Origin: Actinomycetes bacterium
GTDB lineage: Bacteria > Actinomycetota > Actinomycetes > Propionibacteriales > Propionibacteriaceae
DNA: 56,240 nucleotides
Direction: 5' to 3'
Assembly (NCBI GenBank): GCA_023392635.1
Contig: JAEVYS010000121.1
Coordinates: 1 to 56,240, forward strand
A program made the position numbers and the translations under genes. Below, one piece after another: positions 24,360 to 33,202 of the stretch (the stretch's first letter is position 1; each line of letters starts with the position of its first letter). A model generated the notes under the pieces. It did not search any database, was not told the origin of the DNA, and worked only from the letters and a program-made list of their open reading frames with translations.

Positions 24360-25376
24360 CTAGGCCAGATAGTCATTCGAGAAGGCCGATGTCGGGTCGA
24401 CGCGCTTCGTGGTCAATCCGTGGGCGGCCATGAAGTCCGCCATCGCCGTCCACTGGGCGCCGTCCAGGCGGCCGTCCACCGTTCCCGACGGGCCGGTCCA
24501 CAGGGGGCTGGTGGCTTCGAGGGTCAAGGACGCGTTCTGCTGGGCGGCCGCGGCGGAGAGCCCGGGGATGTAGTCCGCGGACACCTTCAACGCGTGCCCC
24601 TTGTCGGCCACGGTCGTGCCGATCCCGGCCAGGGTGCCGGCCACGACGGCCTTCACCACCTCGGGGTGCTCCTTGGCGTAGGTGGAGGTGGTCGCCAGGC
24701 AGATCCCCACCAGCGGCACCTGGCCGGACGCGATCTCGAGCGCGGTGACGGCGACGCCGGCCTGCTGGAACTGCACGAGTTCGTTGTTGCTGAAGCCCAT
24801 GACGGCGTCCACCTTCCCGGTGGACAGCGCTGCCTGCTGGGTGAACCCGATCTCCTTGACCTGCACGTCCTTCTCCGTGAGGCCGGCGGTCTTCAGGGCC
24901 ACCTGCAGACCGAACCAGTTCTCGCCGTACTTGCCCGGGATGCCGATGGAGTGGCCCTTGAGGCCGGCCAGCGTGGCGATCCCCGAATCCGCCTTCACGA
25001 TCACCCGCACCGGGTAGCTGCGGTAGTAGGCGGCCACGGCGACCAGGTCCACCCCTTCGCCCCGGGCCTGCAGGAGCTCGTCCCCGCCGGCGACGACGAA
25101 GTCCTCCTGCCCTGCGGCGATCGCGGTGAACAGCCCCTCCGACGTCCCGTGGTGGCGCAGCGTGGGCGCGACCCCGGCCTTCGTGAAGTCGTTGTCGGAC
25201 TCCGCGACGTAGAAGGGGCTGAACTGGATGTTCGGGATGTAGGTCAGCCCGATCACGGGGGCTGGCAGCGCCGGGCTCCCCGCGCTGCCGGCACTGCCGC
25301 TCGGGGCTGCGGGCTGGGCGCAGCCGGCCAGGAACAGGAGCGCCACCGCCCCGGTCAGGAATTGTCTACGGTTCAC
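24360..25376 (-). CDS. NMT1/THI5-like solute-binding lipoprotein, probable RibY
   Basis: 338 aa. A lipoprotein signal peptide with lipobox LAGC (Cys19) and a Ser/Gly/Pro linker is followed by a type 2 periplasmic-binding fold. The opening IGLTYIPNIQFSPFYVAE is characteristic of the NMT1/THI5-like family that binds thiamine precursors, riboflavin and related rings. Control by an FMN riboswitch points to riboflavin or a riboflavin analogue as ligand, as in RibXY systems. The GTG start at 25376 lies one base after the permease stop. No ATPase gene adjoins; the system may borrow one encoded elsewhere. Confidence 0.82.
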   Translation of the reverse strand: MNRRQFLTGAVALLFLAGCAQPAAPSGSAGSAGSPALPAPVIGLTYIPNIQFSPFYVAESDNDFTKAGVAPTLRHHGTSEGLFTAIAAGQEDFVVAGGDELLQARGEGVDLVAVAAYYRSYPVRVIVKADSGIATLAGLKGHSIGIPGKYGENWFGLQVALKTAGLTEKDVQVKEIGFTQQAALSTGKVDAVMGFSNNELVQFQQAGVAVTALEIASGQVPLVGICLATTSTYAKEHPEVVKAVVAGTLAGIGTTVADKGHALKVSADYIPGLSAAAAQQNASLTLEATSPLWTGPSGTVDGRLDGAQWTAMADFMAAHGLTTKRVDPTSAFSNDYLA

Positions 25377-25377
25377 G

Positions 25378-26139
25378 TCAGCTTGCCTCTCGGTTTCGTT
25401 GCAGGGAGTCGATGATCTGGGAGTTGCGTTCCCACAGGTGGATGGCCGCGTACGCGGTGGAGGCGATCACGGCGAGGACGAGGATCGTGGCGAACATGCC
25501 GGCGGTGTCCAGCGACTCGCGCTGGACGGTGAGCACCGTCCCCAGCCCGGAGCCGCCCATCACCATCTCGCCGACGATCGCGCCGGTGACCGCGAGCGTC
25601 ACGCCGTTGCGCACGCCGCCGAGGATCGCCGGCAGCGCCATGGGCAGCTCGACGTGCAGCAACAAGGACGAACTCGACGCCCCGTCGATGCGACCGGCGT
25701 CCACCACGTCGGGGTCGACGTGCCGAAGGCCGACCACGGCCGAGATCAGGATCGGGAAGAACACGATCAGCGCGCACAGGATGATCACCGGGACCAGCCC
25801 GTACCCGAGCCACAGCACCAGCAGCGGCGCGAGGGCGATCGCCGGGATCGCCTGGGTCGCGCCGAGGAACGGATCGGCCGCGGCGGCGGCCCAGCGGGAC
25901 CGGTGGATGACGACGGCCAACGGGAGCGCGACGACGACGCCGAGCAGGGCGCCCCCCATCGCCTCGGCGACGGTGAGCCCGACGTAGCCCCAGTAGGCCG
26001 GATCGGAGAGGCTCGCCCAAAGGCTCGCCACCACCGCGCCGGGCGTGGGCAGCAGGACCGAGCCCGGCCCGGCGGTGACGGCCCAGCCGGTGAGCAGCAC
26101 CACGCCCAGCAGCACCGGGGCGAGCACCTCGCGCCTCAT
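25378..26139 (-). CDS. ABC transporter permease, probable RibX
   Basis: 253 aa BPD-type inner membrane permease with about six transmembrane helices and the cytoplasmic EAA loop around DAGRIDGASSSSLLLHVELPMALPA. It belongs to the SsuC/ThiX-like group that pairs with NMT1-like binding proteins. I chose the ATG at 26139 because an AGAGGTGG site lies just upstream; a GTG seven codons earlier is the alternative. First gene after the FMN riboswitch, so riboflavin uptake is the likely role. Confidence 0.83.
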   Translation of the reverse strand: MRREVLAPVLLGVVLLTGWAVTAGPGSVLLPTPGAVVASLWASLSDPAYWGYVGLTVAEAMGGALLGVVVALPLAVVIHRSRWAAAAADPFLGATQAIPAIALAPLLVLWLGYGLVPVIILCALIVFFPILISAVVGLRHVDPDVVDAGRIDGASSSSLLLHVELPMALPAILGGVRNGVTLAVTGAIVGEMVMGGSGLGTVLTVQRESLDTAGMFATILVLAVIASTAYAAIHLWERNSQIIDSLQRNREAS

Positions 26140-26200
26140 TCCACCTCTTCCCTCGAACACGTTCCGAACGGGGTTCGGGGTTGCGAGGGATGCGCGAACG

Positions 26201-26229
26201 GGTCGCCGGCGCGAAGCCGCGCGGCGACC
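26201..26229 (-). promoter_or_regulatory. Expression-platform hairpin of the FMN riboswitch
   Basis: 26201-26208 pairs with 26222-26229 (GGTCGCCG / CGGCGACC), directly after the aptamer on the minus strand. Further on, 26184-26189 can pair with 26150-26155, the latter adjoining the ribosome site of the permease gene. This suggests translational control through Shine-Dalgarno access. Confidence 0.5.
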
Positions 26230-26230
26230 G

Positions 26231-26356
26231 CGTGCTGCCTCCCATCCGGACTTTCACCGTCGGTCCTGGAGTTCCACCAGGTCAACCGGTTCCGCAAGCG
26301 GAACCGGGTCGCGGACTATCACCGCCGGTTCGGAATTACACCGACCCCGGAGCACG
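26231..26356 (-). ncRNA. FMN riboswitch (RFN element)
   Basis: On the minus strand the conserved FMN-aptamer blocks appear in order: GGTGTAATTCCGAACCGGCGGT, then AGTCCGCGACC, a variable GC-rich arm (GGTTCCGC-TT-GCGGAACC), GGTGGAACTCCAGGACCGACGGT and AAAGTCCGGATGGGAGG. Closing stem P1 is formed by 26351-26356 and 26231-26236 (CGTGCT/AGCACG). A TAGACT -10-like hexamer at 26367-26372 would start transcription right at the aptamer. High FMN should shut off the downstream transporter operon. Confidence 0.95.
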
Positions 26357-26526
26357 TTCTGGCGTCAGTCTATTACCACCGCCGATGGCGGGCCTGCGCA
26401 CCGTCCACGACCGGACGGGCGCCGAGCCGTTCATCGCCGCGGTCGTGGTGGCTGCAGCGCCGGCGATGGAGGAAACTATCGCCGTCCGGTCGCCGTTGAC
26501 CGGCCCGAACAGCAGAGAGGACCGCC

Positions 26527-27642
26527 ATGCGGGTCGCCGTTCCGTCCGAAGTGAAGAACCACGAGTACCGGGTGGCCATCACCCCGGTGGGCGTGGCCGA
26601 GCTCGTCGCCCACGGACACGAGGTGTACGTGCAGGCCGGTGCCGGTGTCGGCTCCTCGATCAGCGACGAGGAGTACGTGGCCCAGGGCGCGAGGATCGTC
26701 CCCACCGCGGCCGAGACGTGGGCGATCGGCGAGATGGTGCTGAAGGTCAAGGAGCCCGTCGAGAGCGAGTTCGGCTACCTGCGCGACGACCTGCTCCTGT
26801 TCACCTACCTGCACCTCGCGGCCGACCGGGCCGGCACGGACGCACTGCTGGCCGCCGGCACCACCGCGATCGCCTATGAGACCGTGCAGCTGCCCTCCGG
26901 CCTGCTGCCGCTGCTCTACCCGATGTCCGAGGTGGCCGGCTGCCTCGCACCCCAGGTCGGCGCCCACGCGATGATGAAGGCACAGGGCGGCCGCGGCGTC
27001 CTGATGGGTTGCGTCGGCGGTGTGGCCAACGCCAAGGTCGTCGTCCTCGGCGGCGGCACCGCCGGGCAGAACGCGGCGAACGTGGCCCTCGGTATGGGTG
27101 CGGACGTGACCATCCTCGACACCGACCTCGACAAGCTGCGCACCACCTTCTGGCGCTACGACAACCGCGTCCACCAGATCGTGTCCTCCCGGCTGAGCAT
27201 CCGCGAGCAGGTGCTGGACGCCGACATGGTGATCGGCACGGTGCTGATCCCCGGCGCCAAGGCGCCCAAGCTCGTCACCAACGAGCTGGTCGCCCAGATG
27301 AAGCCCGGCTCGGTGCTGGTGGACGTCGCCATCGACCAGGGCGGCTGCTTCGAGGACTCGCGTCCCACGACCCACGCCGATCCGACGTTCACGGTGCACA
27401 AGTCGATCTTCTACTGCGTGGCGAACATGCCCGGCGCCGTGCCGAACACCTCCACCTGGGCGCTCACGAACGCGACCCTCGCCTACGCGATCCAGCTGGC
27501 CGACAAGGGCTGGAAGCGCGCGTGCACGGAGAACACCCCCCTGTCCCTCGGGCTGAACGTGCACGCCGGCCAGATCACCTACCCGGCCGTCGCGGACGCG
27601 TTCGGACTGTCCTGCACCCGGATCGGCGACCTGCTGGACTGA
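26527..27642 (+). CDS. ald: Alanine dehydrogenase
   Basis: 371 aa, the usual length for this NAD-dependent enzyme, which interconverts L-alanine and pyruvate plus ammonia. Substrate and catalytic residues fall at the family positions: Arg15, Lys75 in VLKVKEP and His96 in TYLHLAAD. The nucleotide fold GGGTAGQNAANVALGMGA lies around 174-191. AGAGAGGA precedes the ATG at 26527. It is divergent from the FMN riboswitch operon and lies seven nt before an amidohydrolase gene, probably cotranscribed. Confidence 0.95.
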   Translation: MRVAVPSEVKNHEYRVAITPVGVAELVAHGHEVYVQAGAGVGSSISDEEYVAQGARIVPTAAETWAIGEMVLKVKEPVESEFGYLRDDLLLFTYLHLAADRAGTDALLAAGTTAIAYETVQLPSGLLPLLYPMSEVAGCLAPQVGAHAMMKAQGGRGVLMGCVGGVANAKVVVLGGGTAGQNAANVALGMGADVTILDTDLDKLRTTFWRYDNRVHQIVSSRLSIREQVLDADMVIGTVLIPGAKAPKLVTNELVAQMKPGSVLVDVAIDQGGCFEDSRPTTHADPTFTVHKSIFYCVANMPGAVPNTSTWALTNATLAYAIQLADKGWKRACTENTPLSLGLNVHAGQITYPAVADAFGLSCTRIGDLLD

Positions 27643-27649
27643 GCCGAAG

Positions 27650-29143
27650 ATGCTGCTGACCAGCGCGCGGCTGGTTCCGGTGGGATCGCCGTCCGCAGTC
27701 CGCGTGGAGCCTGTTGCCGTCCGGATCAGCGGGACGCGGGTCACGCACGCCGCGGAAGCGCTCGACCCCGAGCCCGGGGAGCAGGTGGTCGACGCCGACG
27801 GCCGCTGGCTGATCCCCGGACTGTGGGACGCCCACGTCCACCTCGGCCAGTGGGCACGGCGCGGGCGCCGGCTCGACCTCTCCGGGTGCTCCGCCCTGGC
27901 CGAGGCGCTCGGCCGGGTCGGGGCGGCCGTCCGCGGGCTCCCGCACGACGCCGGGATGGTCGTGGGCTCGGGCTACCGTCCAGCCACCTGGGCCGAGCAG
28001 CCCAGCGTCCCTGCCCTGGACGGGGTCAGTGGTGGCGTCCCCGTCGTGCTGGTCAGCGGCGACGCGCACGCGGGGTGGCTGAACTCCGCGGCGCTGGCGC
28101 AGTTCGGGCTCGCGGGCCGCGACGATCCCGTGGTCGAGGCGGAGTGGTTCGCCGTGCTGCCCGCGATCCTCGCCGCCGAGGACGTCCTGGCCGGACCGCA
28201 GGCCTACGCCGCGGCGATGCTCGAGGCGGTGCGCCGGGGAGTGGTCGGCCTCGTGGACTACGAGTTCGAGCCGGGGTTCGCGGCCTGGCCGGCGCGCTAC
28301 GAGGCGGTGGCCGTGCCCCTGCGGGTCCGCACGTCGGTGTACCCGGCCGACATCGAGACGGTGCTCTCCGCGGGTCTCCGGTCCGGCGACGCCCTCGTGA
28401 GCGAGCAGGGCGAGCCGATGGTGACGATGGGATCGCTGAAGATCATCTCTGACGGCTCGCTGAACACCCGCACAGCGCGCTGCGTGGAGCCCTATCCCGA
28501 CGGCGGCCACGGCGTCCAGAACGTGCCGGGCGACGAACTGCGGCGGCTGCTCGACACGGCACGCCGCCACGGACTCACGGTGGCCCTGCACGCCATCGGC
28601 GACGCGGCGGCCGCCGAGGCGATCGATGCGTTCGCCGAGACGGGCGCAACGGGCACCGTCGAACATGCCCAGCTGCTGGCTCCCGGAACGGCTGAACGCA
28701 TGGGCGAGCTGGGTCTCGTGGCCAGCGTCCAGCCCGCGCACCTGCTCGACGACCGTCTGGTCACCGAGCAGCTCTGGGGGCACGAACGCGCCTCGCGCAG
28801 CTTCCCGTTCCGCACGCTCCGCACCGCCGGGGTGCGCCTCGCGCTGGGCTCGGACGCGCCGGTGGCACCGCTCGACCCGTGGCTGGCGATGGCTGCCGCG
28901 GTGTTCCGCGGCCGGCCGGGAACGGCGCCGTGGTTCCCCGAGCAGGCACTGACCTCCGCTGAGGCCCTGGCTGCCAGCACCGGTGGCCTGCGGCAGGTCG
29001 GGGTGGGCAGCCCCGCCGACCTGGCACTGCTGGATGCCGACCCGCTCGCCGGAGCCGACCCCGCGCAGGCAGCTCACGCCCTGCGCACGATGAGCGTCGC
29101 CGCCACCTGGGTAGCCGGCCGTCGCCTGCATTCGACCCTCTAG
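27650..29143 (+). CDS. Amidohydrolase family protein (YtcJ-like)
   Basis: 497 aa metal-dependent hydrolase. The N-terminal beta-sandwich and WLIPGLWDAHVHLGQW segment (HxH metal ligands near residue 61) open the TIM barrel. GSDAPVAPLDPW near the end supplies the late Asp, and GSPADLALLDADPL is the usual amidohydrolase C-terminal strand. It resembles the amidohydrolase-3/YtcJ group of broad, poorly defined hydrolases. The gene follows ald by seven bases and has only a weak ribosome site. Substrate unknown. Confidence 0.83.
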   Translation: MLLTSARLVPVGSPSAVRVEPVAVRISGTRVTHAAEALDPEPGEQVVDADGRWLIPGLWDAHVHLGQWARRGRRLDLSGCSALAEALGRVGAAVRGLPHDAGMVVGSGYRPATWAEQPSVPALDGVSGGVPVVLVSGDAHAGWLNSAALAQFGLAGRDDPVVEAEWFAVLPAILAAEDVLAGPQAYAAAMLEAVRRGVVGLVDYEFEPGFAAWPARYEAVAVPLRVRTSVYPADIETVLSAGLRSGDALVSEQGEPMVTMGSLKIISDGSLNTRTARCVEPYPDGGHGVQNVPGDELRRLLDTARRHGLTVALHAIGDAAAAEAIDAFAETGATGTVEHAQLLAPGTAERMGELGLVASVQPAHLLDDRLVTEQLWGHERASRSFPFRTLRTAGVRLALGSDAPVAPLDPWLAMAAAVFRGRPGTAPWFPEQALTSAEALAASTGGLRQVGVGSPADLALLDADPLAGADPAQAAHALRTMSVAATWVAGRRLHSTL

Positions 29144-29175
29144 CCGGGACGGTCGCGGCTCCTGCCGCCGAGGGA

Positions 29176-30294
29176 TCACCCGCAGGCCGACACCGCACCG
29201 GGGTCGACGCCGTCGATGAGCCAGATCCCCCGGCTGAGCCGGAAGGTGACGTCGATCTCCCCCGCCGCGCAGGCGCCGTCGGGACCGGCCGTGTCCACCC
29301 GCACAGACGCGGTGGCCCGGTCACCCTGCCTGGTGGCCTCCCGGACGTCGACCCGGGTCCACGCCCGACTGTTGCGTCGGGTCCACTGCGCCAGGTCACC
29401 CTCCACCCGCTGCCGGTCGGGGGTGAGCATCCCCCACGCGCTCGCGAACTGCCCGGCGCCCAGGCTGGTGCCGAACAACCACACCGTGTGGGCGAGCTCG
29501 GCGTCGACCCCGTTGCCGAGGACGAGTTCGGTCCCCGCCGTGGACAGCGCTGCCGTCTCGCCCTCGCACGCCGGCGGGTCGCTCCTGGGCACGTCCTGCC
29601 AGCGCGCCACCGCTGCGGCGAGCACTCCCGTGGGCAGCGCGAGGGCGACCGGGCTGGTGCTGTCGCGGCCGCCGCGTCCACCGATCGATGCCACCGCCAT
29701 GCCCCGCACCCGGCCGGCCGCGTCGACGACCGGCCCGCCACTCATTCCCACGGGGAGGGTCGCGTCCACCACGACCAGTCCGGTGGCGGAGTGGTCGTTC
29801 ACCACCGCAGCCTCGGAAACCGACGTGATCATGGTGAGCGAGCTCAGCAGCTCCGCGTCGCCCAACGGGTATCCGAGAACGGCGACGGGCGTGCCGGACG
29901 TCGTCGCGTCGGCCGCCGCGAGCGCCAGCCCTCGGCCCAGCACGGTGCTGGTGCGCACGAGCGCGGTATCCGTGGCAGCGTCGATGCCGACGACGTCGGC
30001 CAGTACCGGCTTCGCGCCGGTGAGCCGCAGGCTCACCTGCCGCGCGCCGCCGACGACGTGGGACGCGGTCAGCACGTGGGAGGAGTCCACGACGAAGCCG
30101 GAGCCGGCCATCGGGGCCCCGGCGCAGGAGGTGCTCAGCACCCTGCCCACCGAAGCGCCGGCCGTGGCGGCGAGGGCCGTAAACGGGGCCGGGTCGACGG
30201 GCCGGGCGGATCGCAGGCCCGGGGCGAGCAGGGAGCACCCGCTCATCAGGACGGCGACGGCGAGGCAGCCGGCGCCGCGGGGACCAGTGCGCAT
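29176..30294 (-). CDS. Trypsin-like serine protease lipoprotein
   Basis: 372 aa. The lipobox LMSGC with Cys20 anchors it to the outer face of the membrane. An S1-type protease domain (about 45-235) follows with His79 in LTASHVV, Asp109 in AATDTALV and Ser185 in VGMSGGPVV. The C-terminal 130 residues form a separate domain with a Cys pair (DGACAAG and terminal SACG), similar in layout to NTF2-like folds, but I cannot name it. AGGAGG precedes the ATG. Probably an envelope stress or protein-quality protease of the HtrA/MarP type without PDZ. Confidence 0.83.
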   Translation of the reverse strand: MRTGPRGAGCLAVAVLMSGCSLLAPGLRSARPVDPAPFTALAATAGASVGRVLSTSCAGAPMAGSGFVVDSSHVLTASHVVGGARQVSLRLTGAKPVLADVVGIDAATDTALVRTSTVLGRGLALAAADATTSGTPVAVLGYPLGDAELLSSLTMITSVSEAAVVNDHSATGLVVVDATLPVGMSGGPVVDAAGRVRGMAVASIGGRGGRDSTSPVALALPTGVLAAAVARWQDVPRSDPPACEGETAALSTAGTELVLGNGVDAELAHTVWLFGTSLGAGQFASAWGMLTPDRQRVEGDLAQWTRRNSRAWTRVDVREATRQGDRATASVRVDTAGPDGACAAGEIDVTFRLSRGIWLIDGVDPGAVSACG

Positions 30295-30343
30295 CCGCCT
30301 CCTTCCGGCCTCACCCTAGCGGCGGCGAGACGGGCGGGGACGG

Positions 30344-31669
30344 TCAGCCCGCCGGCTCGGCTTCCGGAGCCGAGGCGCCGTAGCGCCGGCTGAGCAACCG
30401 GTACGACCGGCTGAGGAAGGCCCCGCCGGTGAGCACCAGCCCGAACACGCCGGCGAGCACGAAGACCAGGGCGATCCCCCGGGCCCGGCCCTCGCCCAGG
30501 AGTGGTTCGAGCACCGCCCGTCCCGCGTCCGAGCCGGCATACGGGATCAGCCAGAACTGGGCGACCGGGCCGATCAGGAAGGCGCTCACCGGGGCGGCAG
30601 CCATCTCGACGCTCTGGGCGAGGCCGAAGACCCGTCCCTGCTTCTCGAACGGGACCACCTTCTGCAGAACGGTCTGCTCGGCGGCCTCGGCCACCGGGAT
30701 CATGGCCATGTAGGCCAGGATGCCGGCCGCCGTCAGCCAGATGGTCTCCCTGATCGTGAAGACGATGCCGATCGTCCACATCGCGATGTTTGCCAGCAGC
30801 AGTGCCTGCAGCGGCCTGGCACCCAGTCCCATCCGGGCCACCCAGCCGGCGCCGATCATGAACCCGAAGCTGAGGACGCCCCACAGCACGCCCCACACCT
30901 CGACCGACACGAGGTTCAGCCCGTACGGGTCCATCAGCGCGAGGAACACCCCGCCCAGCAGGTTGTTGAGGGCGGCGAACAGCACCAGGCCGGCCAGGCC
31001 CGGCACCGCGACCACCGCCCGGTACGCCCCAGCGAAGTCGACGGCCCTGGGAACCTCGTCGGAGTGCAGGACCTCGGGCTCGGGGATCGACACGGTGAGC
31101 AGGTGCAGCAGCGAGACAACGGTCAGGGCGACCGCGATGGCCATGGTCCACGTCATGCCGAGCTGCCCGACGGCGAGCCCGGAGAAGACCGACGTGATCG
31201 CGAACCCGAGCCCGCTCACCATGCCCACCAGGCCGTTCATGTTGGCGCGACGCCCCTCGGGCACGAGCAGCGTGACGCACGTGGACAGCGCGATGCCCCG
31301 GGCGCTCTCCACGATCGCGCCCGCGAGGATGAGCAGCACGAACACCCAGAACGGCAGGCTCCCGATGACGAGCAGGTCCGTGGTGGGGACGAGGAGGAAG
31401 AACGCGAAGGCGGCGGCGTAGGCGACCGCGGTCACCGTGGTGGCCACCACCATCACGCGCTTCTTGCGCCAGCGGTCCACCCAGGTGCCGAAGGGCACGC
31501 CCGCGACGGCGACCATGAGCATGAACGATCCGCCGATGATCGCTGTCGCGAGCACCGACCGGGTTTCCAGGTAGACCCAGAAGGTGAGCGCGAACCACAG
31601 GAAGCTGGTGGTGACGTTCGCGATCAGGGTGTTCACCAGCACCCCGTAGAAGCTCCTGGTGTGGTCCAT
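30344..31669 (-). CDS. MFS transporter
   Basis: 441 aa major facilitator with about twelve transmembrane helices. The loop 2-3 motif GVPFGTWVDRWRKKRVM is recognisable, and the N-terminus DHTRSFYGVLVNTLIANVT resembles drug/macrolide or siderophore exporters of the MefA/EntS kind. The ATG at 31669 follows GGAGGAGGCG and is preferred over an ATG 17 codons earlier. Substrate unknown; efflux is more likely than uptake. Confidence 0.85.
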   Translation of the reverse strand: MDHTRSFYGVLVNTLIANVTTSFLWFALTFWVYLETRSVLATAIIGGSFMLMVAVAGVPFGTWVDRWRKKRVMVVATTVTAVAYAAAFAFFLLVPTTDLLVIGSLPFWVFVLLILAGAIVESARGIALSTCVTLLVPEGRRANMNGLVGMVSGLGFAITSVFSGLAVGQLGMTWTMAIAVALTVVSLLHLLTVSIPEPEVLHSDEVPRAVDFAGAYRAVVAVPGLAGLVLFAALNNLLGGVFLALMDPYGLNLVSVEVWGVLWGVLSFGFMIGAGWVARMGLGARPLQALLLANIAMWTIGIVFTIRETIWLTAAGILAYMAMIPVAEAAEQTVLQKVVPFEKQGRVFGLAQSVEMAAAPVSAFLIGPVAQFWLIPYAGSDAGRAVLEPLLGEGRARGIALVFVLAGVFGLVLTGGAFLSRSYRLLSRRYGASAPEAEPAG

Positions 31670-31786
31670 GGACGCCTCCTCCCCGCCGGCTGCGGCCATG
31701 ATGCCATCCCGGTCCGACACCCGTGCCGGCTGCGCCGACCGCCGATTTCGTACTCGGCGCGCCCTTGGGGTAGAGTCTCTGCTCGC

Positions 31787-31859
31787 GCGCCGCTAGCTCA
31801 ACTGGCAGAGCAGCTGGCTCTTAACTAGCGGGTTCGGGGTTCGAGTCCCTGGCGGCGCA
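31787..31859 (+). tRNA. tRNA-Lys (CTT)
   Basis: 73-nt cloverleaf. The acceptor stem GCGCCGC/GCGGCGC closes at 31787-31793 with 31852-31858 and discriminator A31859. The D stem is GCTC/GAGC and the anticodon stem has one G-U pair. The loop CTCTTAA gives anticodon CTT (31820-31822), and the T loop is TTCGAGT. CCA is not encoded. A TAGAGT -10-like hexamer at 31771-31776 lies 10 nt upstream, and a terminator follows at once. Confidence 0.97.
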
Positions 31860-31861
31860 CT

Positions 31862-31902
31862 CGATTGGCCCGGCGCTTCCACCGCCGGGCCAATCGGCTT
31901 TT
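31862..31902 (+). terminator. Intrinsic terminator of tRNA-Lys
   Basis: Perfect 14-bp stem CGATTGGCCCGGCG (31862-31875) with 31883-31896, a seven-base loop, then GC and TTTT (31899-31902). One of the few hairpins in the window with a proper T-run. Confidence 0.9.
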
Positions 31903-31918
31903 CGGGCCACCTTCCCGA

Positions 31919-33196
31919 CTAGCCGAACACCTCCCCCAACCGCTGCTGCAGCTCGGCCAGCCCGTCGGTGGAGGCACGTTCCCCCTTGAGCACCGGCATC
32001 ATCACGTCCCGGATGTCCTTGGTGAAGTCCACGAAGTGCTCCGTGGCCGGGAGGGGCTCTGCGGTCGCCAGCGCCTGTGCCAAGGACTTCAGCGACGGCT
32101 GGCTCTTGAGGAGGGCCGGGTCGGCCAGCAGGGCCGTCCGCACCGGCGCCGCTACTCCCCGCGACGCCAGCGACCGCTGCTGGGCATCGGAGGCCAGGAA
32201 CCGGACGAAGTCCCCGGCCGTGCCCTTGTTGGCCGCCTTGGCCGAGATGGCCAGGTTCCGCCCGCCCCAGGCCGCCACGCCCGCGGGGCCGAGGCCGGGG
32301 ACCCGGGCGACCGACACCTTGGCGCCGAACGCGGAGTCGTTCGTGGCGAGTTCGTGGTGTGCGCTCCACCAGTCGCGCAGGAAGACCAGGTGCCCGTCCT
32401 CGAACTGGCGGCGGGCCTCGTCTGCGCTCCAGCCGAGCGCCGCCTTCGGGATCATCCCGGAGGCGACGCCGTCCGCGAGCCAGCGGATGCCGACCCCCGC
32501 TGCCGTGGTCTGCACATTCGGCGCGCCCTCGGAGGTGACGAACTGCCCACCAGCCGACCAGATCGCCTCTGCGACGTTGCTGGTGAGGTCCGGATCGCGA
32601 CCAAGCTGACCGGAGTAGCAGGAGACGCCCGCCCGCGTCGACGCCACGCGGCTGCAGATCGAGCGCACCTCCGCCCAGGTGGACGGCGCCGTGCCACCGG
32701 CCCTCTCGACCAGGTCGGCCCGGTAGTAGAGCAGGCCCGCGTCCTGCGAGAGGGGATAGGCGTACACCGCGTCGGACCAGGTGGCCGACGCGACGGCCCG
32801 CGGATCGAGGCCATCGGTCGGGAAGTCGGTGGAGGGCAGCCTCGCGAGCCAGCCCTGCGCGGCGAACTCCCTGGTCGCCGCGGCCTCCAGCAGGAGGACG
32901 GTGTACTCGCCGCTGCCGCCCCGGGCGCGGTCGGTGAACGCAGGGGTGCGGACGCCGCCGATCGAGGGCAATTCGAGCAGGGTCACCGGCTCATTGGGGT
33001 GGGCGGTGTTCCACTCCTTGACCGGCTGCTGCAGGGAGGCGCCCGTGCCACCCTCGACCGCGAAGGTGATCGGTCCCCGGTCGGTCCAGGCCTCGGCGCT
33101 CGCCGTGGGTGACGACGCCGGCGCCGGTGACGTGCACCCGGCGAGCACCAGCCCGGCCGCCAGCGCAACGGCGAGTCGCCGCCCTGTGGTTCGCAA
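31919..33196 (-). CDS. Extracellular solute-binding lipoprotein, family 1
   Basis: 425 aa. A lipoprotein signal peptide with LAGC near residue 21 and a Ser/Pro/Ala linker are followed by a type 1 (MalE/UgpB-like) sugar-binding fold. Typical features are YAYPLSQDAGLLYYRADL near 145, GRNLAISAKAANKGTAGDFVRFL and a C-terminal LAELQQRLGEVFG helix. The start appears to be TTG at 33196, since no ATG or GTG gives a proper signal peptide. It lies six nt after the DUF3618 gene. No permease or ATPase adjoins, so it is an orphan receptor or uses components from elsewhere. Confidence 0.82.
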   Translation of the reverse strand: MRTTGRRLAVALAAGLVLAGCTSPAPASSPTASAEAWTDRGPITFAVEGGTGASLQQPVKEWNTAHPNEPVTLLELPSIGGVRTPAFTDRARGGSGEYTVLLLEAAATREFAAQGWLARLPSTDFPTDGLDPRAVASATWSDAVYAYPLSQDAGLLYYRADLVERAGGTAPSTWAEVRSICSRVASTRAGVSCYSGQLGRDPDLTSNVAEAIWSAGGQFVTSEGAPNVQTTAAGVGIRWLADGVASGMIPKAALGWSADEARRQFEDGHLVFLRDWWSAHHELATNDSAFGAKVSVARVPGLGPAGVAAWGGRNLAISAKAANKGTAGDFVRFLASDAQQRSLASRGVAAPVRTALLADPALLKSQPSLKSLAQALATAEPLPATEHFVDFTKDIRDVMMPVLKGERASTDGLAELQQRLGEVFG

Positions 33197-33202
33197 CGCC
33201 GG

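Noticed and set aside
27575..29179. 534-codon minus-strand frame opposite the amidohydrolase
   Set aside because: No recognisable fold, and the plus-strand product has full amidohydrolase motifs.
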